This document shows positions 46,007 through 57,508 of a stretch of DNA of 64,000 nt, piece by piece. Positions within the stretch are counted from its first letter, which is position 1, and each line of letters begins with the position of its first letter. The translations under genes and the position numbers were made by a program. The stretch lies in NCBI RefSeq assembly GCF_018476905.1, contig NZ_JAHCVK010000007.1, positions 1 through 64,000 of the forward strand, read 5' to 3'. Below the pieces are notes generated by a model that was not told the DNA's origin, made no database searches, and worked only from the letters and a program-made list of their open reading frames with translations. This DNA is from Geomobilimonas luticola (GTDB lineage Bacteria; Desulfobacterota; Desulfuromonadia; Geobacterales; Geobacteraceae).

Positions 46007-48541
46007 ATGTCTCTTCCCGTCGACGAGATCATCCCTTCGTTCCTCACCACCCTGCGGAACAACCCTGCCGTTGTCCTCCAGGCCCCTCCCGGTGCCGGCA
46101 AGACCACCCGCATACCCCTGGCACTCCTCGCTGCGGAGTGGCTCGCCGGCCGAAAAATCGTCATGCTCGAACCGCGTCGTCTCGCGGCTACCAATGCCGC
46201 CCGCTGGATGGCATCCTGCCTCGGGGAGGAGGTCGGCCGGACGGTCGGCTATCAGATCCGCTTTGACCGGAAGATCGGTGCGACGACCCGCGTTGAGGTG
46301 GTCACGGAAGGGATACTGACCCGCCGGCTGCAGCATGATCCCCTGCTGGAAGGCGTGGGGGTAGTGATCCTCGACGAGTTTCACGAGCGAAGCCTCCAGG
46401 CCGATCTGGCCCTCGCCCTTTGCCGGGATATCCAGACGGGTCTGCGGGACGATCTCAAGCTGGTGGTGATGTCGGCGACCCTGGATACGGAACCGGTTGC
46501 CGCCCTGCTGGGGAACGCGCCGGTGCTGGCCTGCGCGGGGAGGAGCTTTCCGGTCGACATCCGGTATGGGGAACGGGATGAAGGGGGGGAGAGCGCCGAA
46601 GCTGCCGCCCGCACCGTGCACCGCGCCCTTCGCGAGACGACGGGAGACCTGCTGATATTTCTTCCGGGCACGCGGGAGATCAGGCGCTGCGAGAGACTGC
46701 TGGAACAGTCGCTGCCGGGCTCAGGTTCGCCGCTGATCGTCCCCCTCTATGGCGATCTTCCGTTCTCCGCCCAGGAACGGGCCATACTTCCTGCCGACAG
46801 GCGCAAGGTCGTACTTGCCACCAACATAGCCGAGACCAGCCTGACCATAGAAGGGGTCACCGTGGTCATCGACAGCGGCTGGAGCCGGCAGCTCCGTTTC
46901 GACCCCGCGTCGGGGATCGAGCGTCTGGTTACCGCCCGCGTTTCGGCGGCGTCGGCCGATCAGCGTGCCGGGCGTGCCGGCCGGCTCGGACCGGGAACCT
47001 GTTATCGCCTCTGGACCGAGCATCAGCAGCGCTCCCTCCTGCCGGCGACGGCACCGGAAATCCTGGCCACCGATCTTGCCCCGCTGGTTCTGGAACTGGC
47101 GGCCTGGGGAATTTCCGACCCCGCCCAGCTCCCCTGGCTCGATCCCCCCCCAGTGTCGGCCATGGCCGAAGGGGGCCGGCTCCTGCAGCTTCTGGAGGCG
47201 CTTGACGAAAAAGGCCGGCTCACTCCCCACGGGAAAGAGATGGCGACATTCCCGCTCCACCCCCGTCTCGCCCACCTGCTCCTGAAGGCCCGGGAACGCA
47301 ACCTCGGCTCCCCGGCCTGTGATCTGGCGGCCATTCTCTCGGAACGGGACATTCTCCGCCGTGCCTCTCCCGCCGGGGGGCGGGAGAAGAGCCCGAGCGA
47401 CCTCCTGGACCGCTGCCAGCTCCTCGCCGGCTGGCGTGCCGGTAACCGCCATGTCGGCCAGGTGGACGTGCAGAGTTGCCAGGTTGTCGAGCGGGTGGCC
47501 CGCCAGCAGCGGAAACTGTTGAACGCCGAACCCCCCACCGGCAGCTTCGATGCTGAATCGGTCGGGCTCATGCTGGCCTGGGCCTTCCCCGACCGTATCG
47601 CCCGGCAGCGTGCCCCCGGTTCGGACCGCTATCTTCTCGTCAACGGCAAGGGTGCCCGGCTTTCGGACCGGAGCGCGGTGCACGACGAACCGCTCCTGGT
47701 GGCGGTCAACTGCGAGGGGGGGGACGGCGGTGACGGTGTCATTCACCTGGCGAGCGCGTTGAGGATGGAAGTCGTGCAGAGGGAGTTTCCGTCCATGCTC
47801 AGCCGGAAACGGGTGGTGGAGTGGGATGACCGACAGGGGCGGGTGATTGCGGTGGAGGAGGAGCGGTTCGGCGCTCTGTGCCTGGAGAGCCGTCCCGTAA
47901 AGCCCGCTCCGGATGAGGTGCAGTCTGCCTTCGTTCGGGGGCTTCTCCGCAAAGGGGGCGTGTCCGCACTCCCCTGGACACCCGCCGCCCGGGAATTCCA
48001 GTCACGTGTCATGTTCCTGGCGAGGGAATATGACGGCGAAGGGTGGCCCGACCTCTCCGATGACGCCCTGCGTGACTCCCTGCCGGAATGGCTGGAGAGG
48101 TGGCTCGGGGGGATAAAAAGCATGGGGGACCTGGCACGCCTCGATCTCCTCTCCCCCCTGCGGGGACTTCTTGACAGGGAACAGGCGCGCCGGCTCGACG
48201 TGGAGGCTCCTCCCGACATCATCGTGCCGAGCGGCTCCCGGATCCGGCTCCATTACCCGGCCGACGGCCCGCCTGTTCTGGCGGTGAAGCTGCAGGAGCT
48301 GTTCGGGCTCGCGGCAACGCCGCTCGTGGCGCGGGGGAGGGTGCCGGTGGTCCTCCACCTCCTTTCGCCGGCGGGGCGCCCCATTCAGGTCACCCGCGAC
48401 CTCCGCAATTTCTGGGACGTTGTCTACCCCGAGGTAAAAAAAGAGTTGAAGGGGCGGTATCCGAAACACCCGTGGCCCGATGACCCCTGGAATGCCGCAC
48501 CGACCAGGCATACGAAAAAGCGGCTCGAAGGGAAGCGGTAG
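46007..48541 (+). CDS. hrpB: ATP-dependent helicase HrpB (DEAH-box family)
   Basis: 844 residues. Helicase motifs in order: Walker A APPGAGKTTRIP, motif Ia EPRRLAA, DEAH-like motif II as DEFHERS, motif III MSATLD, motif IV LIFLPGTREIRR, motif V ATNIAETSLTIEGV and motif VI QRAGRAGRLGPGTCYRLW. Its HrpB-specific C-terminal domain (about 480-830) ends near the typical WDxxYPEVKKELKGRYPKHPWPDDP signature. The nucleic acid target of HrpB is unknown. ATG at 46007 begins the family sequence although no good ribosome site is visible. Confidence 0.94.
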   Translation: MSLPVDEIIPSFLTTLRNNPAVVLQAPPGAGKTTRIPLALLAAEWLAGRKIVMLEPRRLAATNAARWMASCLGEEVGRTVGYQIRFDRKIGATTRVEVVTEGILTRRLQHDPLLEGVGVVILDEFHERSLQADLALALCRDIQTGLRDDLKLVVMSATLDTEPVAALLGNAPVLACAGRSFPVDIRYGERDEGGESAEAAARTVHRALRETTGDLLIFLPGTREIRRCERLLEQSLPGSGSPLIVPLYGDLPFSAQERAILPADRRKVVLATNIAETSLTIEGVTVVIDSGWSRQLRFDPASGIERLVTARVSAASADQRAGRAGRLGPGTCYRLWTEHQQRSLLPATAPEILATDLAPLVLELAAWGISDPAQLPWLDPPPVSAMAEGGRLLQLLEALDEKGRLTPHGKEMATFPLHPRLAHLLLKARERNLGSPACDLAAILSERDILRRASPAGGREKSPSDLLDRCQLLAGWRAGNRHVGQVDVQSCQVVERVARQQRKLLNAEPPTGSFDAESVGLMLAWAFPDRIARQRAPGSDRYLLVNGKGARLSDRSAVHDEPLLVAVNCEGGDGGDGVIHLASALRMEVVQREFPSMLSRKRVVEWDDRQGRVIAVEEERFGALCLESRPVKPAPDEVQSAFVRGLLRKGGVSALPWTPAAREFQSRVMFLAREYDGEGWPDLSDDALRDSLPEWLERWLGGIKSMGDLARLDLLSPLRGLLDREQARRLDVEAPPDIIVPSGSRIRLHYPADGPPVLAVKLQELFGLAATPLVARGRVPVVLHLLSPAGRPIQVTRDLRNFWDVVYPEVKKELKGRYPKHPWPDDPWNAAPTRHTKKRLEGKR

Positions 48542-48565
48542 CGGGTCAGGGTCAGGCGTACGCGT

Positions 48566-49333
48566 TCACGGCAGGTTGGTGAAGAGGATGGAGCCGTCGG
48601 CCTGGATGGCGGTGCGGATCCGGTCATGCTGGGATGGAGCGTAGGCGCGTCCCTCGGCTGCGGCAACCACGAAGGTATCGGTAAGGTTCGTGCCGTCTTT
48701 CCACGCTTCGAAGTGCAGGTGGGGGCCGGTGGAACGTCCGGTGGAGCCGGACAGGGCGATGGTGGTGCCGTCGGTCACCTGCTCACCGACGCTGCTCAGA
48801 TTGGTGGAGTTGTGGGCGTAGAGGGTGAGCATGCCGTCCCCGTGCTCCACGATGACCAGCTTGCCGTAACCGCCCCGGTCACCGCTGAAGACGACGGTTC
48901 CCGGGGCGACCGGACGGACCGGCGTTCCCGTGGGGACGGCGATGTCGACCCCCTGGTGGTTGCGCATGGTGCCGTCGATGGGATCACGGCGCAGACCGGC
49001 GGGGGAGGTTATCCGCCCTTGCACGGGAAGGACTGACGCCTTGGCCGGCGCGCTTCCGGCGGGGGGTGCCGGGTTGTTGCCCGTTTTTTCGGCAATGCCG
49101 GTGGCCTGGAGGTGGCCCGGTACGTTCCGCTTCGTCACCCGCGCAGGTTTCGGCCTGTCCGCCATGATGCGGGTAGCTCCACTCTGCAGGGGGGCGTCGG
49201 TGAAGCATTCGATCCCCTCGTCGTTCGTGTAGCGATATATGTCGGCGCGGGCTGCCTGGCAGTCCAAGTGCAGAAGAGACGTGCAGAGCAGCGAGAGTGC
49301 CGCGCAGGTCATGATGTGGGGCGTGCCGGACAT
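48566..49333 (-). CDS. Secreted M23 (LytM) metallopeptidase with N-terminal DUF4124
   Basis: 255 residues. A signal peptide (about 1-30) is followed by a DUF4124 segment (YRYTNDEGIECFTDAP) and a linker. An M23 domain (about 120-220) has the zinc ligands in NHQGVDIAVP and GPHLHFEAW. Expected to cut peptide cross-links of peptidoglycan or act as an amidase activator; both zinc motifs are complete, so activity is likely. The start may also be the second Met at 49312. It shares DUF4124 with the gene at 15940. Confidence 0.88.
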   Translation of the reverse strand: MSGTPHIMTCAALSLLCTSLLHLDCQAARADIYRYTNDEGIECFTDAPLQSGATRIMADRPKPARVTKRNVPGHLQATGIAEKTGNNPAPPAGSAPAKASVLPVQGRITSPAGLRRDPIDGTMRNHQGVDIAVPTGTPVRPVAPGTVVFSGDRGGYGKLVIVEHGDGMLTLYAHNSTNLSSVGEQVTDGTTIALSGSTGRSTGPHLHFEAWKDGTNLTDTFVVAAAEGRAYAPSQHDRIRTAIQADGSILFTNLP

Positions 49334-49589
49334 GGCGACTACTATAGCGGGTAACGTGGTATTTTACAAGGTAAACTCCTGTTCGCAGTCCGCGCGTGGG
49401 AGTGTGATGTACGCCGTGGCGGAGAGTGGCCGGTCCTGATCATTCGCCCGTTCGCCCGGTGCCTAAAGTATGGGCAGGCTTGTTTGAACTGTTTAAATAT
49501 TGTGCTACCATTCATAGGGTTCCTGCAGATTCTATTGTGTCGCCGCACGCAATATCCTGATATCGTTGGATAAAAAATTTTCAGTTTTT

Positions 49590-49604
49590 TGGTAAGCAAC
49601 TTGC
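49590..49604 (+). promoter_or_regulatory. Sigma54 (-24/-12) promoter of glnB-glnA
   Basis: TGGTAAGCAACTTGC matches TGGYAYR-N4-TTGC with correct spacing between the GG at 49591 and the GC at 49603. It lies about 140 bp upstream of glnB. Expected to need an NtrC-like activator and thus nitrogen control. Confidence 0.82.
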
Positions 49605-49624
49605 AAACATAATGTCGTCCCGTC

Positions 49625-49641
49625 GATAGTGGTGCACTATC
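49625..49641. promoter_or_regulatory. Palindrome just downstream of the glnB promoter
   Basis: GATAGTG-gtg-CACTATC, a perfect inverted repeat about 20 bp downstream of the -12 element. It could be an operator or a hairpin at the start of the leader RNA. Confidence 0.45.
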
Positions 49642-49737
49642 CAAGGGTGGGCAGTCGCAGCCAGCTCGGATCGATTGCTTTCGTCAGTTCCAGACAGCCG
49701 CATATACATTCGGCGTTAAATCCAGGGCGGGGGGTGA

Positions 49738-50082
<345 letters not shown>

Positions 50083-50118
50083 TTTTCTTGAGCAGTTATT
50101 CTGAAAGGAGACAGTTTA

Positions 50119-51531
50119 ATGACACCGAAACAAGTAGTTGAATTTGCCAAAGAAAATGGCGCCCTGATGGTAGATTTCAAGTTCATGGATTTTATCGGCA
50201 CCTGGCAGCACGTTTCCGTACCCATTACCGAATTTGACGAGGATACCTTCGAAGAGGGGCAGGGTTTCGACGGTTCCTCCATCCGTGGCTGGCAGCCGAT
50301 TCACGCCTCCGACATGATCCTCCTGCCGGACCCCGCGTCGGCCAAGATGGACCCGTTCATCGCCGTGCCGACCCTGTCGCTCATCTGCAATATCTTCGAC
50401 CCGATCACCAAGGAAGACTACAGCCGCGACCCGCGCAATATCGCCCGCAAGGCCGAAGCGTACCTGAAGTCCACCGGTCTCGGCGACACGGCGTTCTTCG
50501 GTCCGGAAGCCGAGTTCTTCATCTTCGACGACGTCCGCTACGACTCCACCTCCAACCAGTCGTTCTTCGTGGTCGACTCGGTGGAAGGGGCCTGGAACAC
50601 CGGCCGTGAAGAGTTCCCCAACCTCGGCTACAAACCGCGCCACAAGGAAGGCTACTTCCCCTGTTCGCCGGTCGATTCCCAGAACGATCTGCGCAACGAA
50701 ATGGTCATGGAACTCCAGAAAGTGGGGATCCGGGTCGAGTGTCAGCACCACGAAGTCGCCACCGGCGGCCAGGCCGAGATCGACATGCGCTTCTCCTCCC
50801 TGGTGGACATGGCCGACCAGCTGCAGTGGTTCAAGTATGTCATCAAGAACGTCGCCTATCGCAACGGCAAGACCGTAACCTTCATGCCGAAGCCGCTCTA
50901 CGGGGACAACGGTTCCGGCATGCACTGCCACCAGTCCATCTGGAAAGACGGCCAGAACCTGTTCGCCGGCGACAAATACGGCGGGCTCTCCCAGATGGCC
51001 CTCTGGTACATCGGCGGCATCATCAAGCACGCCAAGGCTCTCTGCGCCATCACCAACCCGACCACCAACAGCTACAAGCGTCTGGTGCCGGGCTTCGAGG
51101 CACCGGTCAACATGGCGTACTCCAGCCGTAACCGTTCCGCCTCCCTGCGGATTCCGATGATGTCCTCCAATCCGAAGGCCAAGCGGATCGAATACCGTAC
51201 GCCCGACCCCTCCTGTAACGGTTACCTGGCCTTTGCCGCCATGCTCATGGCCGGCCTCGACGGCGTCGAGAACAAGATCGATCCGGGCCAGCCGCTGGAC
51301 AAGGACATCTACGGTCTTTCCCCCGAGGAACTCAAGGACATCCCGTCCGCGCCGGGGAGCCTGGAGGAGGCACTGGTCGCGCTCAAGAACGACCACGAGT
51401 TCCTGCTCAAGGGGGATGTCTTCACCCCCGACGTCATCGAGAAATGGATCGAGTACAAGATGGAGGCCGAGGTCAACGTGGTGCGGATGCGCCCGGTACC
51501 CCTCGAGTTCAACCTGTACTACGACATCTAA
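50119..51531 (+). CDS. glnA: Glutamine synthetase type I
   Basis: 470 residues; ATP-dependent glutamine synthesis from glutamate and ammonium. Visible motifs are [32 protein letters not shown], the [11 protein letters not shown] segment and the regulatory Tyr398 in [11 protein letters not shown], the expected adenylylation site of GSI-beta enzymes. It ends in NLYYDI. A strong terminator follows at once. A decayed copy of the last codons and the terminator occurs at 52045. Confidence 0.97.
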   Translation: MTPKQVVEFAKENGALMVDFKFMDFIGTWQHVSVPITEFDEDTFEEGQGFDGSSIRGWQPIHASDMILLPDPASAKMDPFIAVPTLSLICNIFDPITKEDYSRDPRNIARKAEAYLKSTGLGDTAFFGPEAEFFIFDDVRYDSTSNQSFFVVDSVEGAWNTGREEFPNLGYKPRHKEGYFPCSPVDSQNDLRNEMVMELQKVGIRVECQHHEVATGGQAEIDMRFSSLVDMADQLQWFKYVIKNVAYRNGKTVTFMPKPLYGDNGSGMHCHQSIWKDGQNLFAGDKYGGLSQMALWYIGGIIKHAKALCAITNPTTNSYKRLVPGFEAPVNMAYSSRNRSASLRIPMMSSNPKAKRIEYRTPDPSCNGYLAFAAMLMAGLDGVENKIDPGQPLDKDIYGLSPEELKDIPSAPGSLEEALVALKNDHEFLLKGDVFTPDVIEKWIEYKMEAEVNVVRMRPVPLEFNLYYDI

Positions 51532-51561
51532 GAGCGGCTGGATAAATATTGGGCAGTACGG

Positions 51562-51589
51562 AAAGGCGGGAGCTATCTCCCGCCTTTTC
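51562..51589. terminator. Terminator of glnBA, bidirectional
   Basis: An 11-bp perfect stem, AAAGGCGGGAG (51562-51572) with CTCCCGCCTTT (51577-51587), loop CTAT, followed by T. It also lies just past the stop of the minus-strand membrane gene. Confidence 0.93.
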
Positions 51590-51591
51590 TA

Positions 51592-51903
51592 TTAGAGAAA
51601 GAAAGGCGCAGCGGCCATTGCGGTACAGGCGACGACAAGCAGGATTGTGCTGCCTATGAAGTAGGGAATGATGCAGAGGGCCAGTCCGCTGAACAGCATC
51701 TTGACGTTGCAGGTTTTCTTGCCGTAGATGAAATACGCAGAACCGACCAGCCCCGCCACGATGTTGACGAAAAGGGCCGTCGCGCTCATACCGCCGATCA
51801 ATGAGCCAAGCCCCAGGGTAGACGGTTCCGCACCAGCCGAACCTGACTGTATCTTCGTCACCAAATCGTTTATTCCCGCTATGCTTTGTGTCATGTCCGA
51901 CAT
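51592..51903 (-). CDS. Small hypothetical membrane protein
   Basis: About 103 residues from ATG 51903 (GGAGA ribosome site). A polar Ser/Gly-rich N-terminus (1-35) precedes two or three hydrophobic segments (LIGGMSATALFVNIVAGLVG and LFSGLALCIIPYFIGSTILL), with YFIYGKKTCNVKM between. No family recognised with confidence; some similarity of layout to small TM2/DUF-type membrane proteins. It is enclosed between the glnA terminator and its decayed duplicate, so it may have arrived with that rearrangement. Confidence 0.6.
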   Translation of the reverse strand: MSDMTQSIAGINDLVTKIQSGSAGAEPSTLGLGSLIGGMSATALFVNIVAGLVGSAYFIYGKKTCNVKMLFSGLALCIIPYFIGSTILLVVACTAMAAAPFFL

Positions 51904-52044
51904 GTCGGTCTCCGTTTGAATTGTGAAGTATATGGTTTTTACGTTACATCTTTTGCGTGTCAACATGCCATGCAATTTTCTTTTAACAAGATTGGCTAAT
52001 GCAGCATCCAGCCTCTCCCAGGAGAGGTTGAGGGGGCATTTTCT

Positions 52045-52121
52045 CCTGTACTATGACATCTAAGAGCGGTTGGATAAATATTAGGTAGTACGGAAAAGCG
52101 GGAGCTGTCTCCCGTCTTTCC
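52045..52121 (+). repeat. Decayed duplicate of the glnA 3' end and terminator
   Basis: Bases 52045-52121 match 51513-51589 at a constant offset of 532 with about seven differences in the first 72 bases, all transitions. The copy includes the final glnA codons (reading LYYDI and stop) and the terminator hairpin, here weakened by mismatches but followed by a long T run. No other part of glnA is present. Confidence 0.9.
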
Positions 52122-52203
52122 TTTTTTTGCGGCGGGGGATGGTGGGGTGCGTGCTGATGTTGTTGACAGGATGGGGCTCATGGGGATAGTTTAAGGGCTG
52201 TTA

Positions 52204-52374
52204 ATGGTCGTCCTCGATATCCTCAAGTCGTTCCTGATCCACGGCTGCGTGGTGCAGGGGCTCACCGGGGCCGGCCACTTCGGCCCAGTGGCCATCGGGA
52301 AGCCCGACGAGCGGATCAAGAAGGAGGTCCTCCAGTTGGGGGAGAACTTCTGCGCGCTCCTCAACAGGCTGTGA
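52204..52374 (+). pseudogene. Remnant: C-terminus of a flavodoxin/NADPH-dependent FMN reductase-like protein
   Basis: A 56-codon frame after an in-frame TAA. The sequence (GAGHFGPVAIGKPDERIKKE and LGENFCALLNRL) resembles the C-terminal end of multimeric-flavodoxin/FMN-reductase proteins, where GHYG..A.GKPDE is common. The flavin-binding N-terminal part is missing. It lies in a rearranged stretch beside the decayed glnA tail. It could instead be a very short gene, but no ribosome site is evident. Confidence 0.55.
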
Positions 52375-52423
52375 CCCAAGGCCGTGACTGAATCTATTCA
52401 CCCCCATAGGGAGATTTCCCGTA

Positions 52424-53173
52424 ATGGATATTCCACGGATCTTCAATATCACCGAAAGAGCTCACCGCATCCATAACCCGTTCACACCCGAAAAGCTCGC
52501 CACTCTCGGCGCGGCGTTGCGTCTGGAGGCGGGGGCCCGCGTGCTCGATCTCGGCAGCGGTTCAGGGGAGATGCTGTGCACCTGGGCACGCGATCACGGC
52601 GTCATCGGCACCGGTATCGATATGAGCCGGTTGTTCACCGAGCAGGCGAAACTCCGTGCTCTGGAACTCGGTGTCGCCAATCACGTCGAGTTCATCCATG
52701 GCGATGCTGCCGGCTATGTCTCTGACGAGAAGGTCAGCGTGGCGGCCTGTGTCGGTGCCACCTGGATCGGCGAGGGTGTCGCCGGCACCATCGAACTGCT
52801 GGCGCGGAGCCTGCGCACCGGAGGGATCATCCTCATCGGCGAGCCCTACTGGCGGCAGCTGCCGCCGACGGAAGATGTTGCCAGGGGATGTCTTGCCAAC
52901 TCGATCTCCGACTTTCTCATGCTTCCGGAACTTCTCGCGTCTTTCGGCAACCTTGGCTACGATGTCGTTGAAATGGTCCTGGCTGATCAGGACAGCTGGG
53001 ACAGATATGAGGCGGCCAAATGGCTCACCATGCGTCGATGGCTCGAAGCCAATCCCGACGACGAGCTCGCGAAAGAGGTCCGGGGCCAGCTGACCTCGGA
53101 ACCCGGGCGCTACGCCGCTTACACGCGTGAATACCTGGGCTGGGGTGTGTTCGCGCTGATGCCGCGGAGATGA
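52424..53173 (+). CDS. Class I SAM-dependent methyltransferase
   Basis: 249 residues. Motif I VLDLGSGSGEML, the acidic residue after strand 2 in GTGIDMS, motif II-like HGDAAGY and the post-motif GGIILIGEPYW. A HIHNPF-type opening (RIHNPFTPEKL) and the C-terminal WLGWGVFALMPRR-like end are typical of small-molecule methyltransferases. Substrate unknown. The start is ATG 52424; a ribosome site GGGAG lies about ten bases upstream. Downstream terminator at 53222. Confidence 0.85.
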   Translation: MDIPRIFNITERAHRIHNPFTPEKLATLGAALRLEAGARVLDLGSGSGEMLCTWARDHGVIGTGIDMSRLFTEQAKLRALELGVANHVEFIHGDAAGYVSDEKVSVAACVGATWIGEGVAGTIELLARSLRTGGIILIGEPYWRQLPPTEDVARGCLANSISDFLMLPELLASFGNLGYDVVEMVLADQDSWDRYEAAKWLTMRRWLEANPDDELAKEVRGQLTSEPGRYAAYTREYLGWGVFALMPRR

Positions 53174-53221
53174 GCTCTTGGGTTTGCAACCGGCAACGCA
53201 CCGGTAAACGGTGCAGTATGG

Positions 53222-53251
53222 AAAAGGCGGGAATTGGCTCCCGCCTTTTTT
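53222..53251 (+). terminator. Terminator after the methyltransferase, related to the glnA terminator
   Basis: AAAAGGCGGG (53222-53231) pairs with CCCGCCTTTT (53240-53249), loop of 8, T run to 53251. The sequence just upstream, GCAGTATGGAAAAGGCGGGA, resembles the glnA terminator context at 51554-51571. Confidence 0.88.
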
Positions 53252-53306
53252 GCGTGCGCCCAGCCAGGTCCGGATCCGGACGTGGCGAACGTGACGTCAG
53301 GGCGAT

Positions 53307-55610
<2,304 letters not shown>

Positions 55611-55654
55611 ACCGGCTGAAGGCCGTCGAGGAATTCCCCCCGAGCGATAGAATG

Positions 55655-55701
55655 ACGAACCGGTTCAGCGGTGTGCGTACCGCGCCGCTGAACCGGTTCG
55701 T
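55655..55701. terminator. Long perfect inverted repeat downstream of katG
   Basis: A 17-bp stem, ACGAACCGGTTCAGCGG (55655-55671) with CCGCTGAACCGGTTCGT (55685-55701), 13-nt loop. Each arm itself contains the palindrome GAACCGGTTC. It lacks a T run, so it may act as a factor-independent hairpin, an mRNA end protector or a paired operator. Confidence 0.6.
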
Positions 55702-55797
55702 TCAGCCCTGAGTCCCCTCAAGCCATACCCTCATTGACTTTCCCCCTTCAATCTGTTAGAAAAAGAAGATTTTATCGCGCGTCTCCCCGGGAGTTCC

Positions 55798-56478
55798 ATG
55801 GAACAATTTTTTCTCAAGCTGTCGATCATGCTGGTCCCCGCCCTCATGGCCATTACCTGCCACGAGGTCTCCCACGGCTACATCGCGGACAAGTTCGGCG
55901 ACAATACCGCCCGTTACATGGGGCGGCTCACCCTGAATCCCCTCAAGCACCTGGATATCTTCGGCACCCTCATGGTCTTCATTGTCGGCATCGGCTGGGC
56001 CAAGCCGGTACCGGTGAACTTCAACAACCTGCGCCATCCCAAGCGGGACATGATATGGGTGGCCGCGGCGGGGCCGATCACCAACTTCACCCTCGCCGCG
56101 CTGTCGGCCTTTGCCATGCGCGGGGTGGCAGCCTTTGCCGAACGGGTTCCCGATGCCTCTGCTGCCCAGATGTTCCTCGATCCCATAACCCTGATGCTCG
56201 CCTTTTCCGTTTACATCAATCTGCTTCTCGCCATCTTCAACCTGATCCCGGTTCCTCCCCTGGACGGTGGCCGGGTGGCCGTGGGGCTGCTGCCGTACCG
56301 CCAGGCGGAAGCGTATTCGCGCATCGAGCCCTACGGCATGATCATCATTATCGTGCTGGTTTTCTTCACGAACCTTTTCAGCTATATCATCACCCCCGCT
56401 CTCAACCTCGGGGTTCATCTGCTGGCCGGCCCCCAGAGCACCCTGGTGTTCAGCGTCACCCAGCTGTTGATGCGTTGA
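55798..56478 (+). CDS. Site-2 protease family (M50) membrane metallopeptidase
   Basis: 226 residues, about five to six transmembrane helices. Zinc motif HEVSH in the first long helix (residues about 22-26) and the second ligand motif NLIPVPPLDGGR near 145-156. The short M50 type lacks PDZ domains, matching the family often encoded beside trpS and scpAB in anaerobic bacteria. Intramembrane cleavage of an unknown substrate is inferred. The ATG follows GGGAG. Confidence 0.92.
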   Translation: MEQFFLKLSIMLVPALMAITCHEVSHGYIADKFGDNTARYMGRLTLNPLKHLDIFGTLMVFIVGIGWAKPVPVNFNNLRHPKRDMIWVAAAGPITNFTLAALSAFAMRGVAAFAERVPDASAAQMFLDPITLMLAFSVYINLLLAIFNLIPVPPLDGGRVAVGLLPYRQAEAYSRIEPYGMIIIIVLVFFTNLFSYIITPALNLGVHLLAGPQSTLVFSVTQLLMR

Positions 56479-56518
56479 GGCGGATACTCTGCGGGGACAA
56501 GTCAAAAGGAGTATCACC

Positions 56519-57502
56519 ATGAGCAACAATCGTATCGTCAGCGGCATGCGCCCCACCGGCAAACTGCACCTGGGGCATTTCCACGGCGTGCTGGCCAACT
56601 GGCGCGAGCTGCAGGAAAACTTCGAGTGCTTCTTTTTCGCCGCCGACTGGCACTCTCTCACCACGGAGTACGACAATACGGAGGCGATCCGGGACAACGT
56701 GGCGGAGATGGTGCTCGACTGGCTCGCCTTCGGCATCGATCCGGAGAAGAGCACGATCTTCGTCCAGAGCCGGGTTCCCCAGCATGCCGAACTCAGCCTG
56801 ATCCTGTCCATGATCACCCCCGTTTCGTGGCTGGAACGGAACCCGACCTACAAGGAGATGCAGGAAAACCTCTCCGCCAAGGACCTTTCCACGTTCGGCT
56901 TCCTCGGTTATCCGGTCCTGATGGCTTCCGACATCATCGTCTACAAGGCGGGAAGGGTGCCGGTGGGTCATGACCAGCTTCCCCACCTGGAAATCACCCG
57001 CGAGATCGCCCGCCGCTTCAACTACCTCTACGGCGAGGTCTTTCCCGAACCGGTGGCGCTCCTGACCGAAACGCCCAAGGTTCTGGGGCTGGACGGCCGG
57101 AAGATGAGCAAGTCCTACGGCAACGCCATATTCCTGTCCGAGAACGGCGAAGAGACCCGCAAAAAGGTAATGTCCATGGTGACTGACGTACAGCGTCCCC
57201 GCCGTTCCGATCCCGGCGAGCCGGACCGCTGCGTTGCCTATTCCCTCAACCATATGTATCTCCCCGAGGAGAAAAAGGCCGAAATCGTCGTCGCCTGTCG
57301 GGGTGCCCAGATCGGCTGCGTGGACTGCAAGAAGATCCAGGCGGAATACCTGGTTGAAACCCTTGCCCCGTTCCGTGCCAAGCGGGAAGAGCTGGCTGCC
57401 CGGCCCGGGCTGGTGGGGGAGATCCTCGAGGCGGGGAACCGCCGGGCGACCGCGGAGGCTGCAAGCACCATGGTCGACGTTATGAGCGCCATCAAGCTGT
57501 GA
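56519..57502 (+). CDS. trpS: Tryptophanyl-tRNA synthetase
   Basis: 327 residues of the class I family. The HIGH motif appears as KLHLGHFHG and KMSKS as GRKMSKSYGN. RPTG at the N-terminus, LPHLEITREIARRFN and the VGHDQ motif confirm specificity. AAAGGAG precedes the ATG. Followed by scpA 6 bp later, the conserved order M50-trpS-scpA-scpB. Confidence 0.96.
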   Translation: MSNNRIVSGMRPTGKLHLGHFHGVLANWRELQENFECFFFAADWHSLTTEYDNTEAIRDNVAEMVLDWLAFGIDPEKSTIFVQSRVPQHAELSLILSMITPVSWLERNPTYKEMQENLSAKDLSTFGFLGYPVLMASDIIVYKAGRVPVGHDQLPHLEITREIARRFNYLYGEVFPEPVALLTETPKVLGLDGRKMSKSYGNAIFLSENGEETRKKVMSMVTDVQRPRRSDPGEPDRCVAYSLNHMYLPEEKKAEIVVACRGAQIGCVDCKKIQAEYLVETLAPFRAKREELAARPGLVGEILEAGNRRATAEAASTMVDVMSAIKL

Positions 57503-57508
57503 CCTGGT

